Shown: positions 19,040-27,831, numbered from the stretch's first letter. The stretch: 64,000 nucleotides of DNA from Aurantimonas sp965217685 (GCA_965217685.1 CBDCIZ010000003.1:1054001-1118000), one strand, 5' to 3'. The notes: a model not told the origin generated them from the sequence alone. Program-made: numbers and translations.

Positions 19040-19636
19040 TCAGTGTCGTGCCAGCGCCGCAAGGCTCTTGGCGAAGGTTACGTCCGAGGTCGCGAGCGGC
19101 AGGTAGTATTTCGAGACCGTCACATGGTTGGCGACCGTGCCGTCTGCGCGCGCCGTCATGACATGGCGGAAATGCAGCAACGTCGTGCCGCCACCCGGCG
19201 CATAGCCCTCGTAGTCGAAAACCGCCCCGTTCGCTGTCGCATAGCCTGCAACCGGAACGGCTGGGGCGGGCTTCCCGGTTTCGAGCTCCGTCGTCACCGT
19301 CCCGTCAAAGCGACCGGGAGCGGTCTCAGCGAAATTCCAACGCTGCAACCGCTTGCCGTCCGCGAAGACGAAACGCTCGTCGAGCATCAGGCGGCGGTCG
19401 GTGGTTGTCCCGGTGAATGCCGCCGTGAAACTCTCGTCAAAAAAGAACGCAGTCGTGACGGTCCCCTTCGAATAGGACGTCCCGTCGAAAAATGAGATGA
19501 GGTTGAAACCGGACGTCCCGGCACCGACAGGCCGATCGTCGGGCGCTGCGCCACAGGCTGAAAGAAAGCCGAACAACAATGCAATGACCCCGCCCGTGAT
19601 GATCGGGCGTATCGCCGGCAAACCATTCGGACTCAT
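19040..19636 (-). CDS. DUF3833-like lipoprotein
   Basis: A 198-residue protein with a lipoprotein signal peptide: hydrophobic residues 12-27 and the lipobox LSAC with Cys28. The mature part has the pattern of DUF3833 proteins, including FFDGTSYSKGTV, DERFVFADGKRLQRWNF and a repeated beta-strand rhythm suggesting a lipocalin-like barrel. Its ATG overlaps the stop of the upstream acetyltransferase in an ATGA, which decides the start; an in-frame ATG four codons earlier is the alternative. The molecular role of the family is unknown; an envelope lipid-related role is only a guess. Confidence 0.82.
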   Translation of the reverse strand: MSPNGLPAIRPIITGGVIALLFGFLSACGAAPDDRPVGAGTSGFNLISFFDGTSYSKGTVTTAFFFDESFTAAFTGTTTDRRLMLDERFVFADGKRLQRWNFAETAPGRFDGTVTTELETGKPAPAVPVAGYATANGAVFDYEGYAPGGGTTLLHFRHVMTARADGTVANHVTVSKYYLPLATSDVTFAKSLAALARH

Positions 19637-20208
19637 CGCCGTCCCCATGCCTTCAGCGACGCCCAGCTGCGCCGGTCGAGAAGATAGCGCTCGCCCGAGA
19701 CGCGCCCCGACGCCAGGGTCTCGATCATCGTCGCACCGACGAAATGAAAGCCGCATTTGTGGATGACCCGGCGCGAGGCTTCGTTGACCACCCGGCAACT
19801 GACGTCGATTGCGTCGAGATGCATCGCCAGGAACCCGTGATCGATCGTCGCCTGGGCGCACTCGGTGGCGAGCCCCTGCCCCCAGAAGGATTTCCCGATC
19901 CAGTAGCCGAGCTCGGCCCTTTTGCCGGTCTCGTCCGGAGTCAGCCCGCAGCAGCCGATAAGCTTGTCCGAGCCGTCCTCATCCTTGAGGCACACCGCGA
20001 ACACCGTCTCGGCGCCCTGATCCTCGACAAACTCCTCGGCATCCGCCACCGCGTAAGGGTGCGGAACCTTCGCCAGCATGGCGGCGACGTCGCGGTCGTT
20101 GATCATCGTCGCGATCGGCCTTGCGTCCTCGTCCATCAGCGGACGCAGCGCCAGGCGGCCGGTCTCGAAGGCGAACCGTTCGGGTTCGGGTCTCAAATCC
20201 TCGGTCAT
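19633..20208 (-). CDS. GNAT family N-acetyltransferase (RimJ/RimL-like)
   Basis: A 191-residue acetyltransferase of the RimJ/RimL type. It opens with FAFETGRLALRPLMDEDA and has the acetyl-CoA binding region ELGYWIGKSFWGQGLATECAQA, a QGLATE version of the Q/RxxGxG/A motif, followed by NEASRRVIHKCGFHFVG. The substrate is unknown. It lies between rpmA and obgE, where rhizobial genomes usually carry one or two GNAT genes, and is translationally coupled to the DUF3833 lipoprotein gene. Confidence 0.9.
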   Translation of the reverse strand: MTEDLRPEPERFAFETGRLALRPLMDEDARPIATMINDRDVAAMLAKVPHPYAVADAEEFVEDQGAETVFAVCLKDEDGSDKLIGCCGLTPDETGKRAELGYWIGKSFWGQGLATECAQATIDHGFLAMHLDAIDVSCRVVNEASRRVIHKCGFHFVGATMIETLASGRVSGERYLLDRRSWASLKAWGRR

Positions 20209-20249
20209 CTCATCGTCCTTCTTCGGGACGTGAGCCGTCCCGAGACACG

Positions 20250-20282
20250 AAAAAGGGAAGATGGCGGTCCATCTCCCCTTTT
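20250..20282 (-). terminator. Rho-independent terminator after rpmA
   Basis: On the minus strand AAAAGGGGAGATGG pairs with CCATCTTCCCTTTTT around the loop ACCG, with one mismatch, and ends in a T run. It lies about 75 bases past the rpmA stop and separates the ribosomal protein genes from the GNAT gene. The plus strand also reads as a weak terminator. Confidence 0.88.
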
Positions 20283-20357
20283 CGCTCTGAAGGTCCGATG
20301 TCGTTCGGAGGGATCAGAGGGCCGGGTCGTTGGAACGCCGGCGCTCTGAAGCTCCGG

Positions 20358-20627
20358 TCACTCGGCGGCTTCGGCTTTCGGCATGATCGACACGTAGGTT
20401 CGTCCATTCGCCTTGTGCTGGAATGCGACGTTGCCTTCGGTCTTCGCGAAGAGGGTGTGATCCTTGCCCATGCCCACATTGGTGCCGGGATGCCAGCGCG
20501 TGCCGCGCTGGCGAATCAGGATGTTGCCCGGAATGACGTTTTCGCCACCGAACTTCTTCACGCCGAGGCGCTTCGACTCCGAATCGCGACCGTTGCGCGA
20601 GGAACCGCCTGCTTTCTTATGTGCCAT
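20358..20627 (-). CDS. rpmA: 50S ribosomal protein L27
   Basis: An 89-residue L27, which sits at the peptidyl transferase centre. The start MAHKKAGGSSRNGRDSESKR is canonical and needs no N-terminal cleavage as in Firmicutes. GNILIRQRGTRWHPG and the C-terminal region are conserved. It follows rplU by 65 bases and is closed by a strong terminator. Confidence 0.98.
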   Translation of the reverse strand: MAHKKAGGSSRNGRDSESKRLGVKKFGGENVIPGNILIRQRGTRWHPGTNVGMGKDHTLFAKTEGNVAFQHKANGRTYVSIMPKAEAAE

Positions 20628-20692
20628 CTGTCTGCTCCTTGCCTGTCGAGGCGAAAGATGTGTCCGTATGCGTCGGGAAAAAAGCCCCGATC

Positions 20693-21322
20693 TTACTTCT
20701 TCGCCAACTCGGCGGCCTGTTCGCGCCAGTCGGTGATCTGCGCGGCGCTGAACGGCATCGCTTCATCGATGCGCTCGACGTCGGCATCGGTCAGCGCGGC
20801 GATCTGCGCGAAGGTCGTGATGCCCTGCTCGTTCAGCTGCTTCTCGGCGACCGGACCGATGCCTTTGACCGTCGTCAGCTTGTCGGCCTCGCCGGACGGC
20901 GCGGTGAACAGCGGTGCGGCGTTCGAAGCGGGAGCGGCGGCGGCAGCCGGAGCCTTTTGGGTCTTGGCGGGCGCGGCCGGCTTTGCGGTCCTGTCGGCTG
21001 CGGTCTTGGTCGGCGCCTTGCCGTCGGTCAGGATCTCGGCAATCTTGACGCGCGTCAGGTCCTGGCGATGACCACGGGTGCGCTTGGAGTTCTGGCGACG
21101 ACGTTTCTTGAAGGAGATGACCTTCTTGCCACGGGTCTGCTCGAGAATTTCGGCGGTGACCGTCGCGCCCGCAACGAAGGGAGCGCCGATGGTCGTGCCG
21201 ACCATCAGGACTTCGGAAAAGGTCACGAGATCACCGGCTTCGCCCTGCAGGCGCTCGATGGTGAACTGGTCGTTGGCGGCGACGCGGTACTGCTTCCCGC
21301 CGGTCTTGATGACTGCGAACAT
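20693..21322 (-). CDS. rplU: 50S ribosomal protein L21 with C-terminal helix-hairpin-helix-like extension
   Basis: A 209-residue protein. Residues 1-103 are standard L21 (MFAVIKTGGKQYRVAAND, FKKRRRQNSKRTRGHRQ). An Ala/Pro/Lys-rich linker (about residues 115-145) leads to a C-terminal domain of about 60 residues with TTVKGIGPVAEKQLNEQGI, which resembles a helix-hairpin-helix motif. L21 is usually near 103 residues; such extensions occur in Rhizobiales. The ATG at 21322 is set by the universal MFAVI start. The leader upstream is nearly 300 bases long. Confidence 0.96.
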   Translation of the reverse strand: MFAVIKTGGKQYRVAANDQFTIERLQGEAGDLVTFSEVLMVGTTIGAPFVAGATVTAEILEQTRGKKVISFKKRRRQNSKRTRGHRQDLTRVKIAEILTDGKAPTKTAADRTAKPAAPAKTQKAPAAAAAPASNAAPLFTAPSGEADKLTTVKGIGPVAEKQLNEQGITTFAQIAALTDADVERIDEAMPFSAAQITDWREQAAELAKK

Positions 21323-21490
21323 TTTATCTCCGTTCGTTCGATCGACTCTCGCGCCATGAAAGGCAGCGGGCCGTCTTCTTGTCAGTCGATTGCGTAAGGG
21401 CGAATGAAAACGGGCGCGGACAAGCCACGCCACGGTTTCGTGTCGGTGGACTAGCCGCCCGACGAAGAAAGGTCAAGACGAAACAGGCTG

Positions 21491-21508
21491 AAAACCGCCG
21501 TTTGGCGG
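21491..21508 (-). terminator. Possible terminator after the SleB-like gene
   Basis: On the minus strand CCGCC and GGCGG form a short stem around AAAC, followed by TTTT. It lies about 110 bases past the stop of the cell wall hydrolase gene. The stem is only 5 bp, so the call is weak. Confidence 0.4.
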
Positions 21509-21535
21509 CTGTTCCTGGCTCCCGATGGTCGGACC

Positions 21536-21552
21536 ATGGGGAAATTCCCCAT
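21536..21552. repeat. Perfect 8-bp palindrome
   Basis: ATGGGGAAATTCCCCAT is a perfect inverted repeat around a single A. It lies between the SleB-like gene and rplU. It could be a protein binding site or a hairpin; nothing else identifies it. Confidence 0.6.
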
Positions 21553-21615
21553 CAAAAGCCATGGGTCAGCCGGTGGCGACGCTCTCCACGAGGGCCCCGA
21601 TCTCCGGCGAGAAGA

Positions 21616-22356
21616 TCAACCGCCGTTTTTGGCGATCAGGTCGTCGATGCTCATGGCCTCGAGCGAGCCGTTCGACGAGGCCCGCACGCGCCGAACCGGG
21701 ATGGGCCGCTGACCACCGGGCGCCTCGACGTCCGGCGCGATGCGCGAGGTGCCGGTGTTGACGGTCTCGACGCTGCGGGTGCTGACGCGGCTGACCGGCA
21801 CCGGCCGGGCCTCGGACGCTGCAACGGCAAGTGTTGTCGAGGACGAACCCGGGTAGCTCGAAGCGTTGCGGAACGGCGGATCGCTGAGAGTGCGCGCGTT
21901 CTTGCGCTTTTCGTAGAAGACGTTGCCACCGGCTTCAACGAGATAATGCATGTTGGTGTACGGAAAGGTCATGCCGGCCGTGTGGAAGAACATGGCGCCG
22001 CGCACATAGCCGTGGCGGCTGCCGTTCAACACCTTGGTCGCCATCGCCGAGGCGAGATCCTTGCCGACGGCCATATCGCGGGTCAGGACGCCCGGCGCGA
22101 ACTGATTCTTCTGGCCGATGACACCACAGACGGTCTTGGGATATTTGCCGCTGTTCAGGCGGTTCATCACCACTGTACCAACTGCCACCATGCCCTCCGG
22201 GCTCGATCGGTTCGATTCGAAATACATCACGCGCTGCATGCACTCATGAGCCGTCATCGTGCGATAGCGCGGCCCCGAAGCGCAGGCGCCGAGGCCCAGA
22301 AGGGCCAGCATCAAAAGCGCGTTGCAGCGGGATGCGGTGAGGAATTTCAAAGCCAT
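21616..22356 (-). CDS. Cell wall hydrolase lipoprotein, SleB/Hydrolase_2 family
   Basis: A 246-residue protein with a lipoprotein signal peptide (MALKFLTASRCNALLMLALLG, lipobox LGAC) and a SleB-type lytic transglycosylase-like domain at about residues 35-135: ECMQRVMYFESNRSSPEGMVAVGTVVMNR contains the catalytic glutamate region. A long Ser/Thr/Arg/Val-rich C-terminal tail follows and ends in DDLIAKNGG. It should cut peptidoglycan at the outer face of the envelope. The ATG at 22356 opens the signal peptide; the upstream extension of the frame is not protein-like. It is divergent from the epimerase gene. Confidence 0.88.
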   Translation of the reverse strand: MALKFLTASRCNALLMLALLGLGACASGPRYRTMTAHECMQRVMYFESNRSSPEGMVAVGTVVMNRLNSGKYPKTVCGVIGQKNQFAPGVLTRDMAVGKDLASAMATKVLNGSRHGYVRGAMFFHTAGMTFPYTNMHYLVEAGGNVFYEKRKNARTLSDPPFRNASSYPGSSSTTLAVAASEARPVPVSRVSTRSVETVNTGTSRIAPDVEAPGGQRPIPVRRVRASSNGSLEAMSIDDLIAKNGG

Positions 22357-22584
22357 CGTTCGGTCTCGGCACGTGACGTCGTGGACGTGGAAGAGGCCGA
22401 TCATGGCTTTCAAGGTCTTAATGGCAGGTGCCCGAACGCCCCACCTGACGGGCATTGTGCCTGGATGGTTAAGATTTGCCGAAAAGGCGAAGAAGATCGG
22501 ATGGCAATCTGCGGCTTCGTTTGATCGGCACATCGCCGCTTGCTAGGCCATCGCGACGATGGCGATGGTGAGGAGGGATCAGGC

Positions 22585-23577
22585 ATGGCAGACGCAAAGC
22601 GCATTCTGGTCACCGGCAGCACCGGCATGGTCGGCCGATATCTGGTCGAGCGGCTCCTCGCCGACGGTCATCTCCTGACGCTGGCGGTTCGCTCGCCGGG
22701 GTCCGACATCGCGGCGCATCCACAGATCAGGACCGTCGTCACCGGCGACCTGGAAACCTCGGACACGCTGGACGACGCGATGCGAGAGGTCGACCGCGTC
22801 ATACACGCGGCCGGCCGCGCCCATGTCCTTCGGTCCGCGCCCGATGCAGGTCGTTCGCCCGCCATGCGCGCCAATGCCGATGCGACGGGGCGCCTCTGCG
22901 AGGCTGCGGCGCGAGCCGGGGTAAAAACCTTCATCCATGTCAGCAGCATCGCAGCTGTGGCCGACAACGCGTCGCCGGATGTTCTCGACGACACGACGCG
23001 GCCGCATCCGCAGTCCGAATACGGCCGGTCGAAGCTTCAAGCCGACGCCCATGTCGCAGCGCTTGCCGGAGCCGGCCGCCTTGCGGTCTCGCTGCGCCCA
23101 CCATTGATCCTGGGCGCCAAGGCTCGCGGCAATTTCGCGATGTTGTGCAAGGCAGCGGCGTCGCCGCTTCCGCTGCCGTTCGGATCGCTGGACGCGAAAC
23201 GCAGCGTGATCGGCCCCGACACACTCTCCGGCGCCATCCTGCAGTGCCTCGCCGTTCCAGCGGACATCGACCGCTCCGGCGCCTATCTCGTCGCCGACCG
23301 CGAGCCGCTCTCCGTTTGCGAGATCGTCACGGAACTGCGCGCCGGCATGAGACGCGGACCATGGCTCTTTCCCGCTCCGCCAACGCTCTACGCCCTGGCC
23401 GGCAGGATGACGCGCCGCTCGACACAGGTGAACGCCGTCACCGGGCCACTCGTCCTCGACCCATCCCGGTTCGAAACGATCTTCGGTTTCGAGCCGCGGC
23501 AAACGGCCCGCGAGACCCTTCGCTCGATCGGCCGCGAACTTTCATCCGAGCACCGTGGGCGGAGCAGAAACAGCTGA
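22585..23577 (+). CDS. NAD-dependent epimerase/dehydratase family protein
   Basis: A 330-residue extended short-chain dehydrogenase. The Rossmann motif VTGSTGMVGRYL is at residues 8-19, a conserved HAAGRAHV stretch follows, and the catalytic pair is YGRSK. C-terminal features (SLRPPLILGAKARGNF, GPDTLSGAILQCL) resemble UDP-glucose 4-epimerase-like enzymes acting on nucleotide sugars or sterol-type substrates. The ATG at 22585 has a strong AGGAGGGA site 6 bases upstream; an earlier TTG lies before it and is rejected. The substrate cannot be told from the sequence. Confidence 0.88.
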   Translation: MADAKRILVTGSTGMVGRYLVERLLADGHLLTLAVRSPGSDIAAHPQIRTVVTGDLETSDTLDDAMREVDRVIHAAGRAHVLRSAPDAGRSPAMRANADATGRLCEAAARAGVKTFIHVSSIAAVADNASPDVLDDTTRPHPQSEYGRSKLQADAHVAALAGAGRLAVSLRPPLILGAKARGNFAMLCKAAASPLPLPFGSLDAKRSVIGPDTLSGAILQCLAVPADIDRSGAYLVADREPLSVCEIVTELRAGMRRGPWLFPAPPTLYALAGRMTRRSTQVNAVTGPLVLDPSRFETIFGFEPRQTARETLRSIGRELSSEHRGRSRNS

Positions 23578-23588
23578 GCCTTCCAAAA

Positions 23589-24755
23589 TCAGGTAGCCCG
23601 CCTGGCGCCCCCGGCGGCCTCGGCGGCCCCGGCAAACTCCGCCAGCACCCGCTCCGTGTTGGCGCCCAGCGCCGGCACCGCGCCGAGATCCGGTGCCTCT
23701 CCATCGATCACGAAGCCCGGCGCCAGCATCTCGACCGGTCCCGCCGGTGTCTCGACGGTGACGAAGCGGTTCTGCTCGTGGGTCGTCAGATCCTCCATCG
23801 AGGAAAGCCGCCCATAGGCGATGCGCGCCGCCTCCAGCCGCGCCACCATCGCGTCGCGATCGTGCCGCCTGAACACGCCCTCGATGATCGCCTCCAGCGC
23901 CGGCCGGTTGGCGACGCGGGCATTGTTCGACGAAAAGCGCTTCTCGGTCGCGATTTCGGGTCGCTCCAGCACTTTTTCGCAAAGATTGGCCCATTCGCGC
24001 TCGTTCTGGATCGAGAACAGCACCGCACGCCCGTCGGCGCAGATGTAGACGCCGTAGGGCGCGATGGTCGGGTGGCTGAGGCCGTTGCGCGGCGGCGTCT
24101 TGCCGCCGTAAGCGTATTGCAGATACGGAACGTTCATCCAGTCGGCGAGCGCATGGAAGAGCGAAAGCGTGATGTGACGGCCCGCGCCGGTCCGCTCGCG
24201 CCCGTACAGCGCCTGCATGATCGACGAGAGCGCCGTCATGCCGGCGGCGATATCGCAGACCGACACGCCGACCCGCGCCGGCCCCTCGGCATTGCCGGTC
24301 ACGGACGAAAGCCCCGTCTCGGCCTGGACCAAAAGGTCGTAGGCCTTCAGATGCGCCGACGGCCCCTCCTCGCCATAGCCCGAAATCGAGCAGGTGATCA
24401 GCCTCGGATAGGTCTTTCGCAACATCTCCATGTCGAAGCCGAGCCGCGAGATGACGCCGGGGGCAAGATTCTGGATGAAGACGTCGGCCTTGCCGATCAT
24501 CGCCGCAAGATGCGCCCGGTCGACATCCGTTTTGAGGTCGAGTCTGACCGATTCCTTGCCGCGGTTCAGCCAGACGAAATAGGCGCTCTCGCCGTTGACC
24601 AGACTATCGTAGCCGCGCGCAAAATCGCCCTCGGGCCGCTCGATCTTGATCACCCGCGCGCCGGCATCGGCGAGTCGTCCGGATACGTAGGGCGCGGCGA
24701 CCGCCTGCTCGACGGAGACCACGAGGATGCCTTCGAGATCACGGTTCTTCGTCAT
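23589..24755 (-). CDS. CaiB/BaiF family (class III) CoA transferase
   Basis: A 388-residue class III CoA transferase, moving CoA between carboxylic acids. The N-terminal LEGILVVSVEQAVAAPYVSGRLADAG and IKIERPEGDFAR are typical, as are NRGKESVRLDLKT and the C-terminal APYGVY region. The ATG at 24755 has a GAGGAGAAGCGC site upstream; the longer open frame is rejected because it is not conserved. It is divergent from a class I fumarase and an acyl-CoA dehydrogenase, which suggests a shared dicarboxylate or acyl-CoA pathway. The donor and acceptor acids are unknown; succinyl-CoA:mesaconate-type or benzylsuccinate-like chemistry is possible. Confidence 0.9.
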   Translation of the reverse strand: MTKNRDLEGILVVSVEQAVAAPYVSGRLADAGARVIKIERPEGDFARGYDSLVNGESAYFVWLNRGKESVRLDLKTDVDRAHLAAMIGKADVFIQNLAPGVISRLGFDMEMLRKTYPRLITCSISGYGEEGPSAHLKAYDLLVQAETGLSSVTGNAEGPARVGVSVCDIAAGMTALSSIMQALYGRERTGAGRHITLSLFHALADWMNVPYLQYAYGGKTPPRNGLSHPTIAPYGVYICADGRAVLFSIQNEREWANLCEKVLERPEIATEKRFSSNNARVANRPALEAIIEGVFRRHDRDAMVARLEAARIAYGRLSSMEDLTTHEQNRFVTVETPAGPVEMLAPGFVIDGEAPDLGAVPALGANTERVLAEFAGAAEAAGGARRAT

Positions 24756-24975
24756 GCGCTTCTCCTCTCCACATCGACTCTTCGGGTCGTCGGCGGGCGT
24801 GTCCCATATGCGAGTCCGCATGCCGCCGGGTCCAGCGGGCAAGTCGCGTGAATGTCGATCACAGACATATCGGCAGGTGCTCTTCGGCCCATTCTGTATC
24901 GAAACGAAATGCGCGTAACCGGCGTTTTGACAACACGGCGTCCGATCAGGCGACGCTTTCAGCTTTTGGCTCCTT

Positions 24976-25014
24976 CTCCCGTGACATGAAGTCGGGCTCC
25001 CGTGACATGAAGTC
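24976..25014. repeat. Tandem direct repeat upstream of the fumarase gene
   Basis: CTCCCGTGACATGAAGTC occurs at 24976-24993 and again at 24997-25014, a period of 21 bases, which is two helical turns. It lies 46 bases before the fumarase start in the divergent promoter region shared with the CoA transferase. This spacing fits a pair of operator sites on one face of the DNA. It could also be a chance duplication. Confidence 0.7.
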
Positions 25015-25059
25015 CGGAACCGCGCGAGACTGACCGGGATTTTGGACATGGGAGACGGC

Positions 25060-26607
25060 ATGAGCGACCTCGAAGCCGAAACGACCTGGATCAGCGAAGA
25101 CGACTTCGTCACCTCGATCGCCGAGGCGCTTCAGTTCATCGCGATCTACCATCCGGCCGACTACATCGAGAATCTCGCTCGCGCCCACGAGCGCGAAGAG
25201 AGCCCGGCGGCAAGGAACGCCATGGCGCAGATCCTCGTCAACTCGCGCATGGCGGCGCTCGGCGGCCGGCCCATGTGCCAGGACACCGGTACGGTCAACG
25301 TCTTCGTCGAGATCGGCATGGGCGCCCGCATCGCCTCGTGCCGGCCGGTGGACGACCTCGTCAACGAGGCGGTGGCCATCGCCTATACAGACGAAGCGAA
25401 CCCACTACGCGCCTCGATCGTCGACGACCCGCTGTTTGAGCGGACAAACACCCGCACCAACGCCCCGGCCGTCACCCATGTCGAACTGGTGGAGGGCGAA
25501 GCGGTTACCGTGAAGATCGCGGCCAAGGGCGGCGGCTCGGAAAACAAGGCACGTTTTGCCGCGCTGAATCCAGGCGCCTCGGTCACAGACTGGGTGCTGC
25601 AAACCGTCGAGGGCCTCGGCGCCGGCTGGTGTCCGCCGGGTCTCCTCGGCATCGGGGTCGGCGGCACGGCGGAAAAGGCGATGATCCTCGCCAAGAAGTC
25701 GCTGTTGGACCCGATCGACATGAGCGAGCTTCTGGCCCGCGGCCCGCATTCGAAGCTGGAAGAGATGCGCATCGACATCTACGAGAAGGTCAACGCGCTG
25801 GGCATCGGAGCGCAAGGGCTCGGCGGCCTGACGACGGTGCTCGACGTGAAGATCGCGACGCATCCGGTGCATGCCGCATCAAAGCCCGTCGGCCTCATCC
25901 CGCAATGCGCCGCCGACCGGCATATCGAGTTCACTCTCGACGGCTCGGGCCCGGCCGTCTTCACGCCGCCGCCGATCGATCGGTGGCCGCAGATCGCGCT
26001 CGACAAAGACAGCGCCGACATTAGCCGCGTCGATCTCGACGGCCTGACCCGCGAGGAGGTCGCAAGCTGGCGGGCTGGCGAAACGCTGCTCCTTTCCGGC
26101 AAGCTGCTTACGGGGCGTGATGCGGCGCACAAGCGCATGGTGGACATGCTCGACCACGGCGAGCCCCTGCCCGTCGACCTTAAGGATCGCGCGATCTACT
26201 ATGTCGGTCCGGTCGACGCGGTCCGCGACGAGGCCGTCGGCCCCGCCGGCCCAACGACGTCGACCCGCATGGACCCCTATACGGACCAGATCCTCGCTGC
26301 GACCGGCCTTCTGGTGATGATCGGCAAGGCCGAACGGGGACCGGCGGCGATCGCATCCATCGCCAGGCACGGAGCGGCCTATCTCATCGCCGTCGGCGGA
26401 GCCGCCTATCTTGTCTCGAAAGCGATCAAGGCCTCGCGCCTTATCGCCTTCGACGATCTCGGCATGGAGGCGATCCGCGAATTCACCGTCGAGGACATGC
26501 CGGTCACCGTCGCAGTCGATACGACCGGCACCTCGATCCACACCACCGGCCCGCAGCGCTGGAAGCGCCCGGCGATCCATGTGGCTGGTCAGCCCATACA
26601 CGCCTGA
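25060..26607 (+). CDS. Class I fumarate hydratase (iron-sulfur); mesaconase possible
   Basis: A 515-residue single-chain class I fumarase. Three conserved cysteines that bind the 4Fe-4S cluster are visible: Cys73 (PMCQDTGT), Cys191 (GWCPPG) and Cys283 (PQCAADRH). GGGSENKA and GIGVGGTAEKAM are intact. The C-terminal domain (DRAIYYVGP, GPTTSTRMDPY) is typical. The ATG at 25060 has a GGAGA site just upstream; an ATG 12 bases earlier is possible. The enzyme hydrates fumarate to malate, but class I enzymes with mesaconate activity are known, and the adjacent CoA transferase and acyl-CoA dehydrogenase make that worth testing. A 45-base gap leads to the dehydrogenase gene. Confidence 0.93.
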   Translation: MSDLEAETTWISEDDFVTSIAEALQFIAIYHPADYIENLARAHEREESPAARNAMAQILVNSRMAALGGRPMCQDTGTVNVFVEIGMGARIASCRPVDDLVNEAVAIAYTDEANPLRASIVDDPLFERTNTRTNAPAVTHVELVEGEAVTVKIAAKGGGSENKARFAALNPGASVTDWVLQTVEGLGAGWCPPGLLGIGVGGTAEKAMILAKKSLLDPIDMSELLARGPHSKLEEMRIDIYEKVNALGIGAQGLGGLTTVLDVKIATHPVHAASKPVGLIPQCAADRHIEFTLDGSGPAVFTPPPIDRWPQIALDKDSADISRVDLDGLTREEVASWRAGETLLLSGKLLTGRDAAHKRMVDMLDHGEPLPVDLKDRAIYYVGPVDAVRDEAVGPAGPTTSTRMDPYTDQILAATGLLVMIGKAERGPAAIASIARHGAAYLIAVGGAAYLVSKAIKASRLIAFDDLGMEAIREFTVEDMPVTVAVDTTGTSIHTTGPQRWKRPAIHVAGQPIHA

Positions 26608-26652
26608 CCGGCACCGGGATCTACAGACATTCAGACGCAAGGACGAAAATAC

Positions 26653-27831
26653 ATGGACGATCTTTCCCCCGACGCCCTGCCCGGCCAGGACCATTCCGAT
26701 ATCCGCGAAGAGGTCAAAAAGCTCTGCGCCGACTTTCCGGGCGAATACTGGCGCAGGCTCGATCGCGAGATGGCCTATCCGACAGAGTTCGTCGAAGCGC
26801 TGACCAAGGCCGGCTACCTCGCTGCGCTGATCCCGGAAGAGTATGGCGGCTCCGGCCTGCCGCTGACCGCCGCCTGCGCGATCATGGAGGAGATCCAGCG
26901 CGCCGGCTGCAACGGCGCGGCCTGCCATGCCCAGATGTACATCATGGGCGCCCTGTTGCGGCACGGTTCCGACAAGCAGAAACAGGACTACCTCCCGAAG
27001 ATCGCCACCGGCGAACTCCGACTCCAGGCCTTCGGCGTCACCGAGCCCGGCAGCGGCACGGACACCACGTCGCTGAAGACCACCGCGAAGAAGAACGGCG
27101 ACCACTATGTCGTCAACGGCCAGAAGATCTGGACGAGCCGCGCCGAACACTCCGACCTGATGCTGCTTCTCGCCCGCACCACGCCGAAGGACAAGGTCGA
27201 CAAGAAATCGCGCGGCCTGTCGATCTTCCTCCTCGACATGAACGAAGCGAAAAAAAACGGCATGACCGTCAAGCCGATTCGCACGATGATGAACCATTCG
27301 ACGACGGAGATCTTCTTCGACGACGTGAAGGTGCCCGCCGAAAACCTCATCGGCGAGGAAGGAGACGGCTTCAAATACATCCTCTCCGGCATGAACGCCG
27401 AGCGCATCCTGATCGCATCCGAATGCATCGGCGACGCCAAATGGTTCATCGACAAGGCAACCGCCTATGCAAACGAGCGCGAGGTGTTCGGCGCGCCCAT
27501 CGGCAGGAACCAGGGCATCCAGTTCCCCATCGCCAAAGCCTATGCCCACATGCGCGCCGCCGAGCTGATGGTGCACCAGGCCGCCACCCTGTTCGAAAGC
27601 GGCATCGCCTGCGGCGCCGAGGCCAACATGGCCAAGATGCTCGCCGCCGACGCCTCCTGGGAAGCGGGCGAAGCTTGCGTCCAGACCCATGGCGGCTTCG
27701 GCTTCGCCGAGGAATACGACGTCGAGCGCAAGTTCCGCGAGACGCGCCTCTACCAGGTCGCGCCGATCTCGACGAATTTGATCCTGTCCTATCTGTCGGA
27801 GCATGTGCTCGGGATGCCGCGGTCCTATTGA
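26653..27831 (+). CDS. Acyl-CoA dehydrogenase family protein
   Basis: A 392-residue flavin enzyme with the three acyl-CoA dehydrogenase domains. FGVTEPGSGTDTTSLKTTA and NGQKIWTSRAEHSD bind FAD, and QTHGGFGFAEEYDVERKFRETRLYQ is the C-terminal signature. The usual catalytic Glu of YEGT is absent (LYQVAP). Instead Glu250 in NAERILIAS aligns with the base of isovaleryl-CoA and long-chain dehydrogenases, so a branched or long substrate is likely. It follows the fumarase by 45 bases on the same strand and is probably cotranscribed. The substrate is unknown. Confidence 0.92.
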   Translation: MDDLSPDALPGQDHSDIREEVKKLCADFPGEYWRRLDREMAYPTEFVEALTKAGYLAALIPEEYGGSGLPLTAACAIMEEIQRAGCNGAACHAQMYIMGALLRHGSDKQKQDYLPKIATGELRLQAFGVTEPGSGTDTTSLKTTAKKNGDHYVVNGQKIWTSRAEHSDLMLLLARTTPKDKVDKKSRGLSIFLLDMNEAKKNGMTVKPIRTMMNHSTTEIFFDDVKVPAENLIGEEGDGFKYILSGMNAERILIASECIGDAKWFIDKATAYANEREVFGAPIGRNQGIQFPIAKAYAHMRAAELMVHQAATLFESGIACGAEANMAKMLAADASWEAGEACVQTHGGFGFAEEYDVERKFRETRLYQVAPISTNLILSYLSEHVLGMPRSY

